From Alistipes sp. dk3624 (lineage in GTDB: Bacteria; Bacteroidota; Bacteroidia; Bacteroidales; Rikenellaceae): DNA of 64,000 nucleotides. Position numbers and translations under genes: made by a program. The notes beneath the pieces were generated by a model. It was not told the origin of the DNA and searched no databases. It saw nothing but the letters and a program-made list of their open reading frames with translations. Position 1 is the stretch's first letter. The number at the start of each line of letters is the position of its first letter. The stretch covers positions 2,604,001-2,668,000 of the forward strand of contig NZ_CP045651.1 of NCBI RefSeq assembly GCF_009557455.1. Direction: 5' to 3'. Positions 1 to 8,422 of the stretch are shown piece by piece.

Positions 1-187
1 ACCGGGCCGGTTCGACGATCTTGTCCGCCTGTTCCAGCGTCACTTGCGACGGATAACCGCCGATCCAGACTCGGTCGGTATGTTCCGCGAGGTCGGTCGT
101 TAGCCGCGAAGGGGCTTCTCCCCGCAACGACAGGCACAACAATACGCCGACACACAGCGCCGGGACCGGCAACAGGATCTTTTTCAT
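1..187 (-). CDS. N-terminus of a secreted GH78-like (alpha-L-rhamnosidase-type) protein, cut by the window edge
   Basis: Only the first 62 codons lie in the window, starting at the ATG read leftward from 187. They give a signal peptide (MKKILLPVPALCVGVLLCLS) and then LTTDLAEHTDRVWIGGYP and QADKIVEP. The pattern of xxLLEHTDRVxxxGYP just after the signal peptide is familiar to me from large Bacteroidota rhamnosidase-like hydrolases, but no catalytic region is visible, so the family is a guess. It is divergent from the mannonate genes and would act in the periplasm or at the cell surface. It could equally be another secreted multidomain hydrolase. Confidence 0.4.
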   Translation of the reverse strand, partial: MKKILLPVPALCVGVLLCLSLRGEAPSRLTTDLAEHTDRVWIGGYPSQVTLEQADKIVEPAR

Positions 188-392
188 GATACGAAGTCTG
201 GATGAAACGCCACAATTCACAATGTACAAAATAAACAATCATTTGCCAATATTGCAAATCCGGACGGGAAAAGTGTCCGGAAAAACGTTTCGGACAAGGC
301 GTGCGGGTGTCGCGGATACGGAAATTTTGGTATCTTTACCCCTCGGAATATCCGATCATGAAATTCATGCGGTTCATTTTTTAAGGTATTCG

Positions 393-1208
393 ATGATGAA
401 AAATTTGTTTTGCGTAAAAGACCGGGTCGTGGCGATTACCGGGGCTACCGGGGTGTTGGGACGCTCGATGGTGCTCCATTTCGCCGAACAGGGCGCCCGG
501 GTCGTGCTGATGGGCCGCAAGGCCGAAACCGGGCTTGCCCTTCAGCGGGAAGCCGCGGCGGCCGGCGGGGACGCGTTGTTCGTGGCGGCCGACGTGCTGA
601 ATAAGGAGGACATCGAACGGGCGTATTCGGAAATCATGGAACGTTACGGCCGGATCGACGTGCTGATCAACGGGGCCGGCGGCAATATGCCCGGGGCCAC
701 GATCGCGCCGGATAAGACGATCTTCGACCTGGATATGAAGGCATTCCGGGACGTGGTCGATCTGAACCTGTTCGGGACGGTGCTGCCGACGATGGCGTTC
801 GCCCGCGCGATGGTTGCGGCCCGCGGCGGTTCGATCATCAACATCGCGTCCGAATCGGCGATCCGCCCGCTGAGCCGGGTAGCCGGGTACGGAGTGGCTA
901 AGGCGGCGGTAGTCAACTTTACGAAGTACCTGTGCGGCGAACTGGCGCTGAAGTACGGCGACGGCTTCCGGGTGAATGCGATCGCTCCGGGCTTTTTCCT
1001 GACCGAACAGAACCGTGCGCTGCTGACCAATCCGGACGGCAGCTTGACGCCGCGTTCCGAGGCGATCCTCGGCCATACGCCGTTCCGCCGCTTCGGCGAA
1101 CCCGAAGAGTTGCTCGGTACGCTGCAGTGGCTCGCCAGCGATGCCTCGCGTTTCGTCTCGGGCACGGTCACGGTTATCGACGGCGGTTTCGACGCTTTTT
1201 CGATTTAG
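393..1208 (+). CDS. SDR-family D-mannonate oxidoreductase
   Basis: Predicted 271-residue cytosolic NAD(P)-dependent short-chain dehydrogenase. The Rossmann glycine motif TGATGVLG, the NGAGG segment, the serine region NIASESA and the catalytic YGVAK (YxxxK) are all present, as is the late [14 protein letters not shown] segment typical of the Bacteroidota fructuronate reductase / D-mannonate dehydrogenase SDR group. An open frame extends upstream to 186, but the ATG at 393 fits the family length and the usual start of [11 protein letters not shown]. The mannonate dehydratase follows 50 bases later, which supports the reaction fructuronate to mannonate in hexuronate breakdown. The exact substrate is inferred from that neighbour. 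Confidence 0.83.
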   Translation: MMKNLFCVKDRVVAITGATGVLGRSMVLHFAEQGARVVLMGRKAETGLALQREAAAAGGDALFVAADVLNKEDIERAYSEIMERYGRIDVLINGAGGNMPGATIAPDKTIFDLDMKAFRDVVDLNLFGTVLPTMAFARAMVAARGGSIINIASESAIRPLSRVAGYGVAKAAVVNFTKYLCGELALKYGDGFRVNAIAPGFFLTEQNRALLTNPDGSLTPRSEAILGHTPFRRFGEPEELLGTLQWLASDASRFVSGTVTVIDGGFDAFSI

Positions 1209-1258
1209 AACGGAAATCGTATTTTTGCGATAGGGAATCCATAAAACGGATAAAGAAT

Positions 1259-2434
1259 ATGTATTTGTGTAAACAGGCATGGCGCTGGTACGGGCCGGAC
1301 GATCCGGTCGGCCTTTGGGATATCCGGCAGGCCGGGGCTACGGACGTGGTAACGGCGTTGCATCATATTCCCAACGGGGAGACATGGAGCGTCGATGAGA
1401 TCCGCAAACGACAGCGGACGGTTGCCGATGCCGGGTTGGTATGGAGCGTCGTCGAGAGTGTTCCGGTCCATGAGCGGATCAAAACCCGCACCGGGGAATT
1501 TCAGCGGTATATCGAAAATTACAAGCAGAGCCTGCGCAACCTGGCCGCCTGCGGTATTCGTACCGTTACCTATAATTTTATGCCGGTGCTGGACTGGACG
1601 CGCACCGACCTGGCCTATACGCTGCCGGACGGCTCGAAAGCGCTTCGTTTCGAACGGGCGGCGTTCGTGGCGTTCGACCTGTTTATTCTGCAGCGTCCGG
1701 GGGCGGAGGCGGAATATACGTCGCAGGAGCGCGCGAAGGCGAAAGCACGCTTCGACCGGATGGATGCGGTCGAACGCGAGCGGCTGACCCGGAACATGAT
1801 CGCCGGATTGCCCGGCGCCGAGGAAAGTTTTACGATCGAACAATTCCGCGGGGCGCTCGGCCAGTACAAGGGGATCGACGCCGCCCGGCTGCGCGAACAC
1901 CTGGTCGCTTTTCTGCGCGAGATCGCTCCGGTGGCCGATGAAGCGGGCGTCGAACTGGTGATCCATCCGGACGATCCGCCTTATCCTATTCTCGGCTTGC
2001 CGCGTATTCTGAGCACGGCGGACGATTTTCGTGCATTGATTGCGGCCGTTCCGAACCGTTCGAACGGACTTTGCCTTTGTACCGGATCGTTCGGCGTTCG
2101 CAGCGACAACGAACTGGCCGCCATGATGGAAGAGTTCGGCGATCGCGTCGGGTTCGTCCATCTGCGCAGTACCTGCCGCGACGACGAAGGTAATTTTTAC
2201 GAGGCGAACCATCTCGAAGGCGACGTGGATATGTACGGCGTGATGAAGGCGTTGTTGGCGTTGCAGCAACGTCGCGGCGTATCGATTCCGGTGCGTCCCG
2301 ATCACGGGCATCAGATGTGCGACGACCTGCGCAAGAAGACCAATCCGGGCTATTCTTGCATCGGCCGCCTGCGCGGCCTGGCCGAACTAAGAGGGCTCGA
2401 AATGGGAATCGCGCGCAGCCTGTACGGGAAGTAA
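1259..2434 (+). CDS. uxuA: Mannonate dehydratase
   Basis: Converts D-mannonate to 2-keto-3-deoxygluconate in hexuronate catabolism (cytosol, TIM barrel, metal-dependent). The 391-residue protein has the family landmarks in order: [10 protein letters not shown] near the start, [50 protein letters not shown] and RPDHGHQM near the end, which supply the expected Cys and His metal ligands. The open frame runs further upstream inside the SDR gene, but the ATG at 1259 matches the usual N-terminus. It is probably cotranscribed with the SDR gene. No glucuronate isomerase (uxaC) lies in this window. Confidence 0.93.
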   Translation: MYLCKQAWRWYGPDDPVGLWDIRQAGATDVVTALHHIPNGETWSVDEIRKRQRTVADAGLVWSVVESVPVHERIKTRTGEFQRYIENYKQSLRNLAACGIRTVTYNFMPVLDWTRTDLAYTLPDGSKALRFERAAFVAFDLFILQRPGAEAEYTSQERAKAKARFDRMDAVERERLTRNMIAGLPGAEESFTIEQFRGALGQYKGIDAARLREHLVAFLREIAPVADEAGVELVIHPDDPPYPILGLPRILSTADDFRALIAAVPNRSNGLCLCTGSFGVRSDNELAAMMEEFGDRVGFVHLRSTCRDDEGNFYEANHLEGDVDMYGVMKALLALQQRRGVSIPVRPDHGHQMCDDLRKKTNPGYSCIGRLRGLAELRGLEMGIARSLYGK

Positions 2435-2499
2435 GTTCAGAGTAAGGTTCTGGGAAACGGCGGCGCGTTACGTGCCGGGTTTTCCAAAAAATAGCATGG

Positions 2500-3252
2500 A
2501 TGATGAAACGATTTTTTTTACTGTTGTTATCGGTCGTCATTGCGGTGACGGCGGTAGCGGAAAAAACGGCCAAACGCCTGAAGCCGTTGAAAGGCCGGAT
2601 CGTCGTGCTGACGTTCGACGATGCGACGGCGGGCCAGCGGGAAGTGGTCGCTCCGTTGCTGCATAAATACGGATTCGGCGCGACGTTCTACGTTTGCGAA
2701 TTTCCGGGTTTCGAGGACAAAACCAAGTATATGAGCTGGGATCAAATCCGGGAGTTGGACGAAATGGGCTTCGAGATCGGGAACCACAGCCGCAGTCACG
2801 GGCAGATGAGTCAAATGACCCGTAAGCAGATCGGTTCGGAAACGGCCTACATCGAAGAGAAATGCGCGTTGTACGGCATTCCGCGCCCGGTGACTTACGC
2901 TTATCCCGGTTACGACAACAGTCCGGAGGGGATCGCCGTCCTGAAAGAGCGAGGCTATAAGCTGGCCCGTCACGGCGGGGATAAGCCTTATGTGAAAGGA
3001 GTGTCGGATAAAATGCTGATGCCGAGTTACGGCGTGGTCGACGCGCGGTTCGAGACGCCCGAATTTTTCGAAAAAGCGCTGGACGAGGCCCGCGACGGGC
3101 AGGTCGTGATTTTCTGCCTGCACGGGGTGCCCGACCTCGCGCACGATTTCGTCAGCACTTCGCCCGAGAATTTCGAAAAATTATTGAGCATGTTGAAGGA
3201 GCGCAAATGTAAAGTGATTTCGATGCGCGACTTGCTGAAATACGACCTGTAA
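2500..3252 (+). CDS. Secreted polysaccharide deacetylase (CE4/NodB-like)
   Basis: A 250-residue protein with a signal peptide (MMKRFFLLLLSVVIAVTAVA), then a NodB-type domain. Visible motifs are LTFDDA with the metal/catalytic Asp pair, the metal-binding histidines in NHSRSHG, and AYPGYDNSPEG. FCLHGVPD near the end supplies the late histidine. It probably removes acetyl groups from an extracytoplasmic glycan; the substrate (peptidoglycan or a dietary or host glycan) cannot be told. ATG codons at 2500 and 2503 are both possible starts. It lies 65 bases after uxuA and 8 bases before the 3' end of the convergent dinB gene. Confidence 0.85.
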   Translation: MMKRFFLLLLSVVIAVTAVAEKTAKRLKPLKGRIVVLTFDDATAGQREVVAPLLHKYGFGATFYVCEFPGFEDKTKYMSWDQIRELDEMGFEIGNHSRSHGQMSQMTRKQIGSETAYIEEKCALYGIPRPVTYAYPGYDNSPEGIAVLKERGYKLARHGGDKPYVKGVSDKMLMPSYGVVDARFETPEFFEKALDEARDGQVVIFCLHGVPDLAHDFVSTSPENFEKLLSMLKERKCKVISMRDLLKYDL

Positions 3253-3260
3253 CATGACAG

Positions 3261-4334
3261 TCAGAGGTCGAGGCTCAACTGCCGGTACAGTTCGTGCTGC
3301 ACCGGGTGGGTCGGGTTTCCGACCGACAGGCCGAGCAGCCGTACCGGATGTCCTTCGATGCCGGCATCGCGCAGCAGCGCAGTCGCCAGCGGGAAAATTT
3401 CGGCCGATGCGAACAGCTCGTATCCCGGGCTCAGGCTGCGGGTTTGCAGCCGGAAATCGGCGAATTTGATTTTCAACGTCAGCGTATTGCCGCGAAATCC
3501 GGCCCGGTCGAGACGCCCGTTCAGTTTGGCGGCGAGTTTATACAGTTCGTCCGTCATCGCGTCGAACGAGGTCAGGTCGTACGGGAAGGTGGTTTCGCAT
3601 CCGACCGATTTGCGGACGCGGCTCGCTTCCACCGGTCGCAGGTCGATGCCGTGGGCGAATTCGTAATAAAGGCGTCCTGCTTTTCCGAACCGTTCGGTCA
3701 GAAAATCCGGCGGGCACTCTCGCAGCGCAGCGCCGTCGTGGATTCCCATTTCGTGCATCTTGCGTGCCGTGACGCGGCCGATCCCCCAGAACGCTTCGAT
3801 CGGCAGGCGCGCGATGAAAGCGGCGGCGCGGTCGGGATGGATCGTGCAGAGTCCGTCCGGTTTCCGGTAGTCCGAAGCGATCTTGGCGAGAAATTTATTG
3901 TAGGATACTCCGGCCGATGCGACCAGTCCCAGTTCGTCGCGGATTTGTCGTTTGACGGCCCGGGCGACGTCCACCGCCAGCGGGATTCCCTTTTTGTTCC
4001 GGGTAACGTCCAGAAAAGCTTCGTCGAATGCGATCGGCTCGACCAGGTCGGTGTATTCGCGGAAAATCCGGTGAATCTGCCGCGATACTTCGCGGTAGAC
4101 TTCCAGCCGTCCGGGAATGAAAATCAATTCGGGACACAGCCTTCGGGCCGTAACGGACGGCATGGCCGAACGGATGCCGTAGCGCCGCGCCTCGTAGCTG
4201 GCCGCGGCGACCACGCCGCGGCCTTCGGGACGGCCGACCGCCAACGGACGGCCCCGGTATTCGGGGTGGTCGCGCTGTTCGACCGACGCGTAGAATGCAT
4301 CCATGTCGATGTGTATGATCTTCCGCTGCTCCAT
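3261..4334 (-). CDS. dinB: DNA polymerase IV (Y-family, translesion)
   Basis: 357 residues, normal length for DinB. The catalytic acidic motifs are visible: DMDAFYASVEQRDHP near residues 10-25 and FDEAFLDVT near 105. The helix-hairpin-helix thumb region (FWGIGRVTARKMHEMGI) and a little-finger domain follow. It is an error-prone polymerase that bypasses damaged template bases. It stands alone between the convergent deacetylase gene and the thioredoxin-fold gene upstream; 31 bases separate it from the latter, so weak co-transcription is possible. The extreme C-terminus (LSLDL) may act as a short beta-clamp-binding tail, which is an inference. Confidence 0.95.
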   Translation of the reverse strand: MEQRKIIHIDMDAFYASVEQRDHPEYRGRPLAVGRPEGRGVVAAASYEARRYGIRSAMPSVTARRLCPELIFIPGRLEVYREVSRQIHRIFREYTDLVEPIAFDEAFLDVTRNKKGIPLAVDVARAVKRQIRDELGLVASAGVSYNKFLAKIASDYRKPDGLCTIHPDRAAAFIARLPIEAFWGIGRVTARKMHEMGIHDGAALRECPPDFLTERFGKAGRLYYEFAHGIDLRPVEASRVRKSVGCETTFPYDLTSFDAMTDELYKLAAKLNGRLDRAGFRGNTLTLKIKFADFRLQTRSLSPGYELFASAEIFPLATALLRDAGIEGHPVRLLGLSVGNPTHPVQHELYRQLSLDL

Positions 4335-4365
4335 TCAGCGGTAAAAATAGGAAATATATGATTCA

Positions 4366-4953
4366 TTATTCCGCCCGTCCCGGCAGTTGGGTGAAATAGT
4401 CGTCGTGCATGTAATCGTTGTGTTTGGAGCAAACCAGCAGATTCTCTGCGCGGAAGTCCGGCGATAATGTGAACATATACGAGCCGATAAAGTTTTTCAG
4501 GTCGAGACACAGTTCCAACTCCGGGATATTGAACAAACGGAACCCGCCGAGGTCGTATCTCCGAACGAATTCGGCGACCTCGCCGTCGTCGTGGAATTCG
4601 GTGACCAGAATTATATTTGTCGTACCCAACCGGTTTTCGTTTCTTTTCAGGCTTCGGACGAGTTGTGATATGCAGCGTTCGCAGGAAGGGAATTGTATGC
4701 GCACGAACAGTTTCGACGAGTCGGCCGAATAGGGGGCCAGCAACGCCCGCGCGCTGTCCGAAATGAAAAACGGGCGGCCTGCATACCGGACGCTCAACAG
4801 CGTACTCTCCCTGATGTCCCATTTTTCCATCGCACAGACCGAGGTGTCTGCGCCGGCGATCATCCGTTGTTTTGCGGCCGATCCGGTCCGGATCAATGCA
4901 TAAAGCAAAAAGGCATTTAGCAATATCATGCCTACGATGAATGCGTTCTTCAT
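4366..4953 (-). CDS. Membrane-anchored thioredoxin-fold protein with a CxxC motif
   Basis: 195 residues. Residues about 4-22 form one hydrophobic N-terminal segment (signal anchor), and the rest would face the periplasm. A thioredoxin-like pattern follows: strand VRIQFPS, then C91-E-R-C94, then TNIILVTEF and a late strand and helix. Six cysteines in total are present. It is the last gene of a minus-strand cluster (NVEALA peptide, two propeller lipoproteins, then this gene 14 bases after the second lipoprotein). A role in oxidising, reducing or isomerising disulfides of the neighbouring Cys-containing peptide is plausible but only inferred. It could instead be an inactive redoxin-fold scaffold. 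Confidence 0.6.
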   Translation of the reverse strand: MKNAFIVGMILLNAFLLYALIRTGSAAKQRMIAGADTSVCAMEKWDIRESTLLSVRYAGRPFFISDSARALLAPYSADSSKLFVRIQFPSCERCISQLVRSLKRNENRLGTTNIILVTEFHDDGEVAEFVRRYDLGGFRLFNIPELELCLDLKNFIGSYMFTLSPDFRAENLLVCSKHNDYMHDDYFTQLPGRAE

Positions 4954-4967
4954 GGCGTGTTCGGCAT

Positions 4968-6008
4968 TTAGTAAGAAAACCGGTAAAGTTGCGTATGCTC
5001 GATGTCCGGCATATCGAGCAAGCCGTATATTTTTTTACCGGTTTCGTCTACGCAAAACTGCGTGATCGAGCGTGGGCAGTCGTAAGCGGCGGTCAGGCGG
5101 CCGTCCCAGTCGAAAGCGAGGATCGTCGGCGTGGCGGTTCTGTTTTTGATTTCGCCGTAAGGATTCGTGTAGCGCAGCACGAAAAAGCGATCGGGCGTGC
5201 CGAATAACCCGAGCGCATAGTTTACGGCGGACGATTCCGGCCAATTCCCCTGCGTGTTCAAAATGGGTAATTGCGGTTCAGAGAAGCAAATGCTTTTCAC
5301 AAGACGACCTTCCTGGGAGAATAGTTGGATCATGTCCAGGTATTTATAGGCTCTCGCCATGATCCCTTTCCCCGGGTTAGCGCATAGGAAACCGTAGCAT
5401 ATCCCGTAAGGATTAGCCTTTACGGGCATTGCGAACCCCAGGTCGTATTCCCCCCACAAGGTTTGATCGTTTTTCGTGTCGTAAATTGCAACGGGGCCCA
5501 GGGGAGCGTCTGCTAAAATTCCTGCGTATAACGTATCGTTCAGGCGGTTGATATCTTTGTTGTATCGTAAGGCTTTGTAGGTATGTTCTCCTTGGATATT
5601 GAGAACAGCCGTGTCGCGCAGTAAAGATCGCACGTGGATCTCTTTCGTAAAGACCAGATGCGCATCGTAGATCCTGAGAACGGAATCTTCGGCGGAACCT
5701 GTCGAACGGTCGCGTTGCGGCATCTGGAATTCGTTCGGGCCTTTTCCTTTCGTTCCGAATGAGCATATCGGTTTCAGCGACCCCGTTTCGAAAAGGCTGA
5801 AGAATTTCCGTCCGCAATAATTGACGAGGACGATCGCCGAATCGTATAAAGCCATGTCGTAGGCGCAATTGTTTTCGATTCGTACGGAATCTTCGACCCG
5901 TAGTAGTTCTGGTTTTTCGATCGGCAGAATAACGTGTCGATGCCGGTTATTGCATCCGCATAAAAGAACCATCCCCATTATGCCGATAATCGTTTTGAAT
6001 GATTTCAT
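4968..6008 (-). CDS. BF3164-like lipoprotein, six-bladed beta-propeller (copy 2)
   Basis: 346 residues from the ATG at 6008, chosen because it places a lipoprotein signal (MKSFKTIIGIMGMVLLCGC) at the N-terminus; an in-frame ATG at 6056 would add 16 residues that look like a duplication scar. Family landmarks are the early LVNYCGRKFFSLF, CSFGTKGKGPNEFQMPQRD, ILAFDWDGRLTAAYDCPR and the C-terminal LYRFSY. These match the Bacteroidota BF3164-like / TolB-like six-bladed propeller lipoproteins. The neighbouring copy 1 shares the same landmarks along its whole length. Function is unknown; such genes often sit beside NVEALA peptides, as here. Confidence 0.82.
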   Translation of the reverse strand: MKSFKTIIGIMGMVLLCGCNNRHRHVILPIEKPELLRVEDSVRIENNCAYDMALYDSAIVLVNYCGRKFFSLFETGSLKPICSFGTKGKGPNEFQMPQRDRSTGSAEDSVLRIYDAHLVFTKEIHVRSLLRDTAVLNIQGEHTYKALRYNKDINRLNDTLYAGILADAPLGPVAIYDTKNDQTLWGEYDLGFAMPVKANPYGICYGFLCANPGKGIMARAYKYLDMIQLFSQEGRLVKSICFSEPQLPILNTQGNWPESSAVNYALGLFGTPDRFFVLRYTNPYGEIKNRTATPTILAFDWDGRLTAAYDCPRSITQFCVDETGKKIYGLLDMPDIEHTQLYRFSY

Positions 6009-6045
6009 GGATGAGGCGTAATGTGACAAAGCGCCTTTGATAAAC

Positions 6046-6061
6046 GCGTTCTTCATGGCGT
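6046..6061 (-). repeat. Duplication scar matching the start of the thioredoxin-fold gene
   Basis: The 16 bases GCGTTCTTCATGGCGT (plus strand) occur here and again at 4943-4958, where they cover the start codon region of the CxxC protein (MKNAFI). Here the same codons lie between the two propeller lipoprotein genes and open a short in-frame extension (MKNAFIKGALSHYASS) of copy 2. The neighbouring bases are similar too. This is what a tandem duplication of the lipoprotein gene would leave if its breakpoint lay just inside the start of the downstream gene. Confidence 0.55.
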
Positions 6062-6062
6062 A

Positions 6063-7097
6063 TCAGTATGAAAAACGAAAGAGTCGGTTGTATTCGATTT
6101 CGGATGTCCCGGATATTCCGTATATCTTGCGGTTGGTTTCATCCACACAAAATTGCTGTATGGGCCGCGGGCAATCGTAAGCGGCGGTCAGATTGCCGTC
6201 CCAATCGAAAGCGAGGATCGTCGGCGTGGCGGTTCCGTTTTTAATATCGTTGTAAGGATGGGCGTAATGCAGCGTATAGATACGTTCCGGCGTGGCGAAC
6301 ATTTCAAGATGATATAGGTTGTGCTCCGGTTCGAGGCAATTTTTTTGAGGATCGAACGGTGGGCATTCGGGTTTCGACAAACAAATGTTTTTAACCAGGC
6401 GGCCGTCGAATCCGAAAAGTTGAATCATGTCAATATTTCGGTACGATCGAACAATGATCTGTTTCTTGGTATTGGCGCACAGGGAACCGTAGGTGATCAA
6501 ATAAGACAACATTTCGCTGCGTTGAGGCATGGTGAATCCCCAATCGGATTCGCTCCAGACGGTTTTGTCGTTTTTTATATCGAGGATCGCGAACGGTCCT
6601 TCGTATTTACTCATCGGGATTCCGGCATATAACGTATCGTTCAACCGGTTGACGTCCTTGTTTGCAAATAATATTTTGGGTAAATTTTCGGAATGAAAGT
6701 TATAAACAACCGTGTCCCGGAGCAAAGCGGGGATCTCGAGTTCTTTTTTTGCGAGCAGATTTCCGTCGTATATAAGCAGTGAGGTGTTATCGTTGATACT
6801 TTGCAAAGAACGGTCTTGCATAGGGTACTGAAATTCGTTCGGACCTTTACCTTTTGTTCCGAACGAGCAAACTGGTTTTAACGAAGAGGGGTCGAAAATA
6901 CTGAAAAAATGGTTACTGCAATGATTGAACAGGATGATCGAGGAATCGATCAGGGTCATATCCATCGTACAATTGTTTCCCAACCGTACTGAATCTTCCG
7001 TAATTAAAGGTTTGGTCTCCCGGATAACCAAGATCTCATGCGGGGAACGGCATCCCCACAAAATGGACAACACCCCCATTATTATTAAGAATTTCAT
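6063..7097 (-). CDS. BF3164-like lipoprotein, six-bladed beta-propeller (copy 1)
   Basis: 344 residues from the ATG at 7097, which gives a lipoprotein signal (MKFLIIMGVLSILWGC); the longer open frame overlaps the upstream peptide gene and is unlikely. Landmarks shared with copy 2 include LFNHCSNHFFSIF, CSFGTKGKGPNEFQ, ILAFDWDGNLTAAYDCPRP, QFCVDET and a C-terminal LFRFSY. The two are clearly paralogous but well diverged. It begins 64 bases after the NVEALA gene. Probably outer-membrane or periplasm anchored; ligand unknown. Confidence 0.82.
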   Translation of the reverse strand: MKFLIIMGVLSILWGCRSPHEILVIRETKPLITEDSVRLGNNCTMDMTLIDSSIILFNHCSNHFFSIFDPSSLKPVCSFGTKGKGPNEFQYPMQDRSLQSINDNTSLLIYDGNLLAKKELEIPALLRDTVVYNFHSENLPKILFANKDVNRLNDTLYAGIPMSKYEGPFAILDIKNDKTVWSESDWGFTMPQRSEMLSYLITYGSLCANTKKQIIVRSYRNIDMIQLFGFDGRLVKNICLSKPECPPFDPQKNCLEPEHNLYHLEMFATPERIYTLHYAHPYNDIKNGTATPTILAFDWDGNLTAAYDCPRPIQQFCVDETNRKIYGISGTSEIEYNRLFRFSY

Positions 7098-7161
7098 GTC
7101 GAAATACATATTTGAATATAAAAGTACCCTTTGGACAGCAAGGGGTACTTTTGCATGATTT

Positions 7162-7428
7162 CTAATTGCTCCGGCAAAGTCCGTCTCCATTGGGAATAAT
7201 GGTTGATATGGAGCAGGTGCCACAGTAAAAAGCAATTACTACCTCACCTTGTGTACCTCCTCCGACGATGCACCCCGTGTAACTTTCTCCTTCTTCCACT
7301 GTTGCGGTCAAGGCTTCCGGATTAACACAAAATACCTTTTTCGTGTCTGCATTTTTCATAAAAACGATGCCGCTGAGTATGAAAATACCACCAAATAACA
7401 AGATAAACAAAAAATTTCGTTTCGTCAT
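7162..7428 (-). CDS. NVEALA-family small exported peptide
   Basis: 88 residues: basic N-terminus, one hydrophobic segment (residues about 6-24), then C34-V-NPEALT at 34-41, the position and form of the NVEALA family motif. The part after the motif is short, glycine-rich and has four cysteines (53, 69, 72, 85), two of them as CGTC. It heads the cluster of propeller lipoproteins and the CxxC protein. The family has no known function that I can state with confidence; a leader-plus-processed-peptide arrangement is suggested by the layout. The 228 bases between this gene and the exonuclease gene are AT-rich near the start and hold no other gene. Confidence 0.75.
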   Translation of the reverse strand: MTKRNFLFILLFGGIFILSGIVFMKNADTKKVFCVNPEALTATVEEGESYTGCIVGGGTQGEVVIAFYCGTCSISTIIPNGDGLCRSN

Positions 7429-7656
7429 AAGTTTATTGAATTTAAAGTTAATTTATATTCAATATGCAAGGTCTGAATGTGAAATTTTAAATTCAAGTGT
7501 GTTATGTGTTTTTTTTGTTATGTTTGTCTGTGTCTTTTCGGTAGAATAGCGTGTTTATTTACCCGATAACTGTTTTTGAGAAGATCGCGATATGCGAGAA
7601 ATTAAAAAACGGGTCGGATGGATTATGAGGAGTCGTGAGTCGTGGCGTTAGGGACC

Positions 7657-8418
7657 CTATTTGATCTCCAGTACGGCCGGGCAGTGGTCCGAATGGCGCA
7701 CGTCGGGCAGCAGCCAGGCGTTTTTCAGCAGCGGGCGCGCCGCTTCGGACGCCATCGCGTAGTCGATCCGCCAGCCTTTGTTGTTCGCCCGCGCGTTGGC
7801 GCGGAAACTCCACCAGGTGTACTGATTCGGTTCGTGGTTGAACAGCCGGAACGTGTCGATGAAGCCGCTGTCCAGGAAGCGGCTCATCCATTCGCGTTCT
7901 TCGGGCAGGAAACCGCTGCTCGAGGCATTGCGCACCGGGTCGTGGATGTCGATCGGCCGGTGGCAGATGTTGTAGTCGCCGCACAGGATCAACTGCGGCC
8001 GCTCTTTTACGAGTTCCGATACGTATCGCTGAAAATCTTCGAGCCACTGCATTTTGAACGCCTGGCGTTCGTCGCCTGAAGTTCCGGATGGGTGATAGAC
8101 GCTGACGACCGACAGCTCGCCGTAGTCGGCGCGCAGGAAACGCCCTTCCGCATCGTATTTTTCGATACCCATGCCCGCCGCCACGCGGTCGGGTTCCCGG
8201 CGGGTCAGGATCGCTACGCCGCTGTACCCTTTTTTGACGGCCGAGAAGAAATAGCAGCGGTATCCCAGCGCTTCCAGTTCGAGGGTCGGGATCTGCTCCG
8301 GCTGCGCCTTGGTCTCCTGCAGGCACAGGATGTCGGGCCGTTCGGCGGCGATCCAGTCGGTCAGTCCTTTCGACAGCGCGCTGCGCAGTCCGTTGACGTT
8401 GTAGGTGACGATTTTCAT
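7657..8418 (-). CDS. xth: Exodeoxyribonuclease III
   Basis: 253 residues, normal length for the XthA/APE1 family of AP endonucleases and 3'-phosphatases in base excision repair. Motifs: MKIVTYNVNGLRSAL at the start, LCLQETKAQ (catalytic Glu), GDYNICH, NKGWRIDY, and RHSDHCPAVLEI at the end with the catalytic His. It starts 4 bases after the stop codon of the MATE transporter gene, so the two probably form an operon. Cytosolic DNA repair enzyme. Confidence 0.95.
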   Translation of the reverse strand: MKIVTYNVNGLRSALSKGLTDWIAAERPDILCLQETKAQPEQIPTLELEALGYRCYFFSAVKKGYSGVAILTRREPDRVAAGMGIEKYDAEGRFLRADYGELSVVSVYHPSGTSGDERQAFKMQWLEDFQRYVSELVKERPQLILCGDYNICHRPIDIHDPVRNASSSGFLPEEREWMSRFLDSGFIDTFRLFNHEPNQYTWWSFRANARANNKGWRIDYAMASEAARPLLKNAWLLPDVRHSDHCPAVLEIK

Positions 8419-8422
8419 GGCT

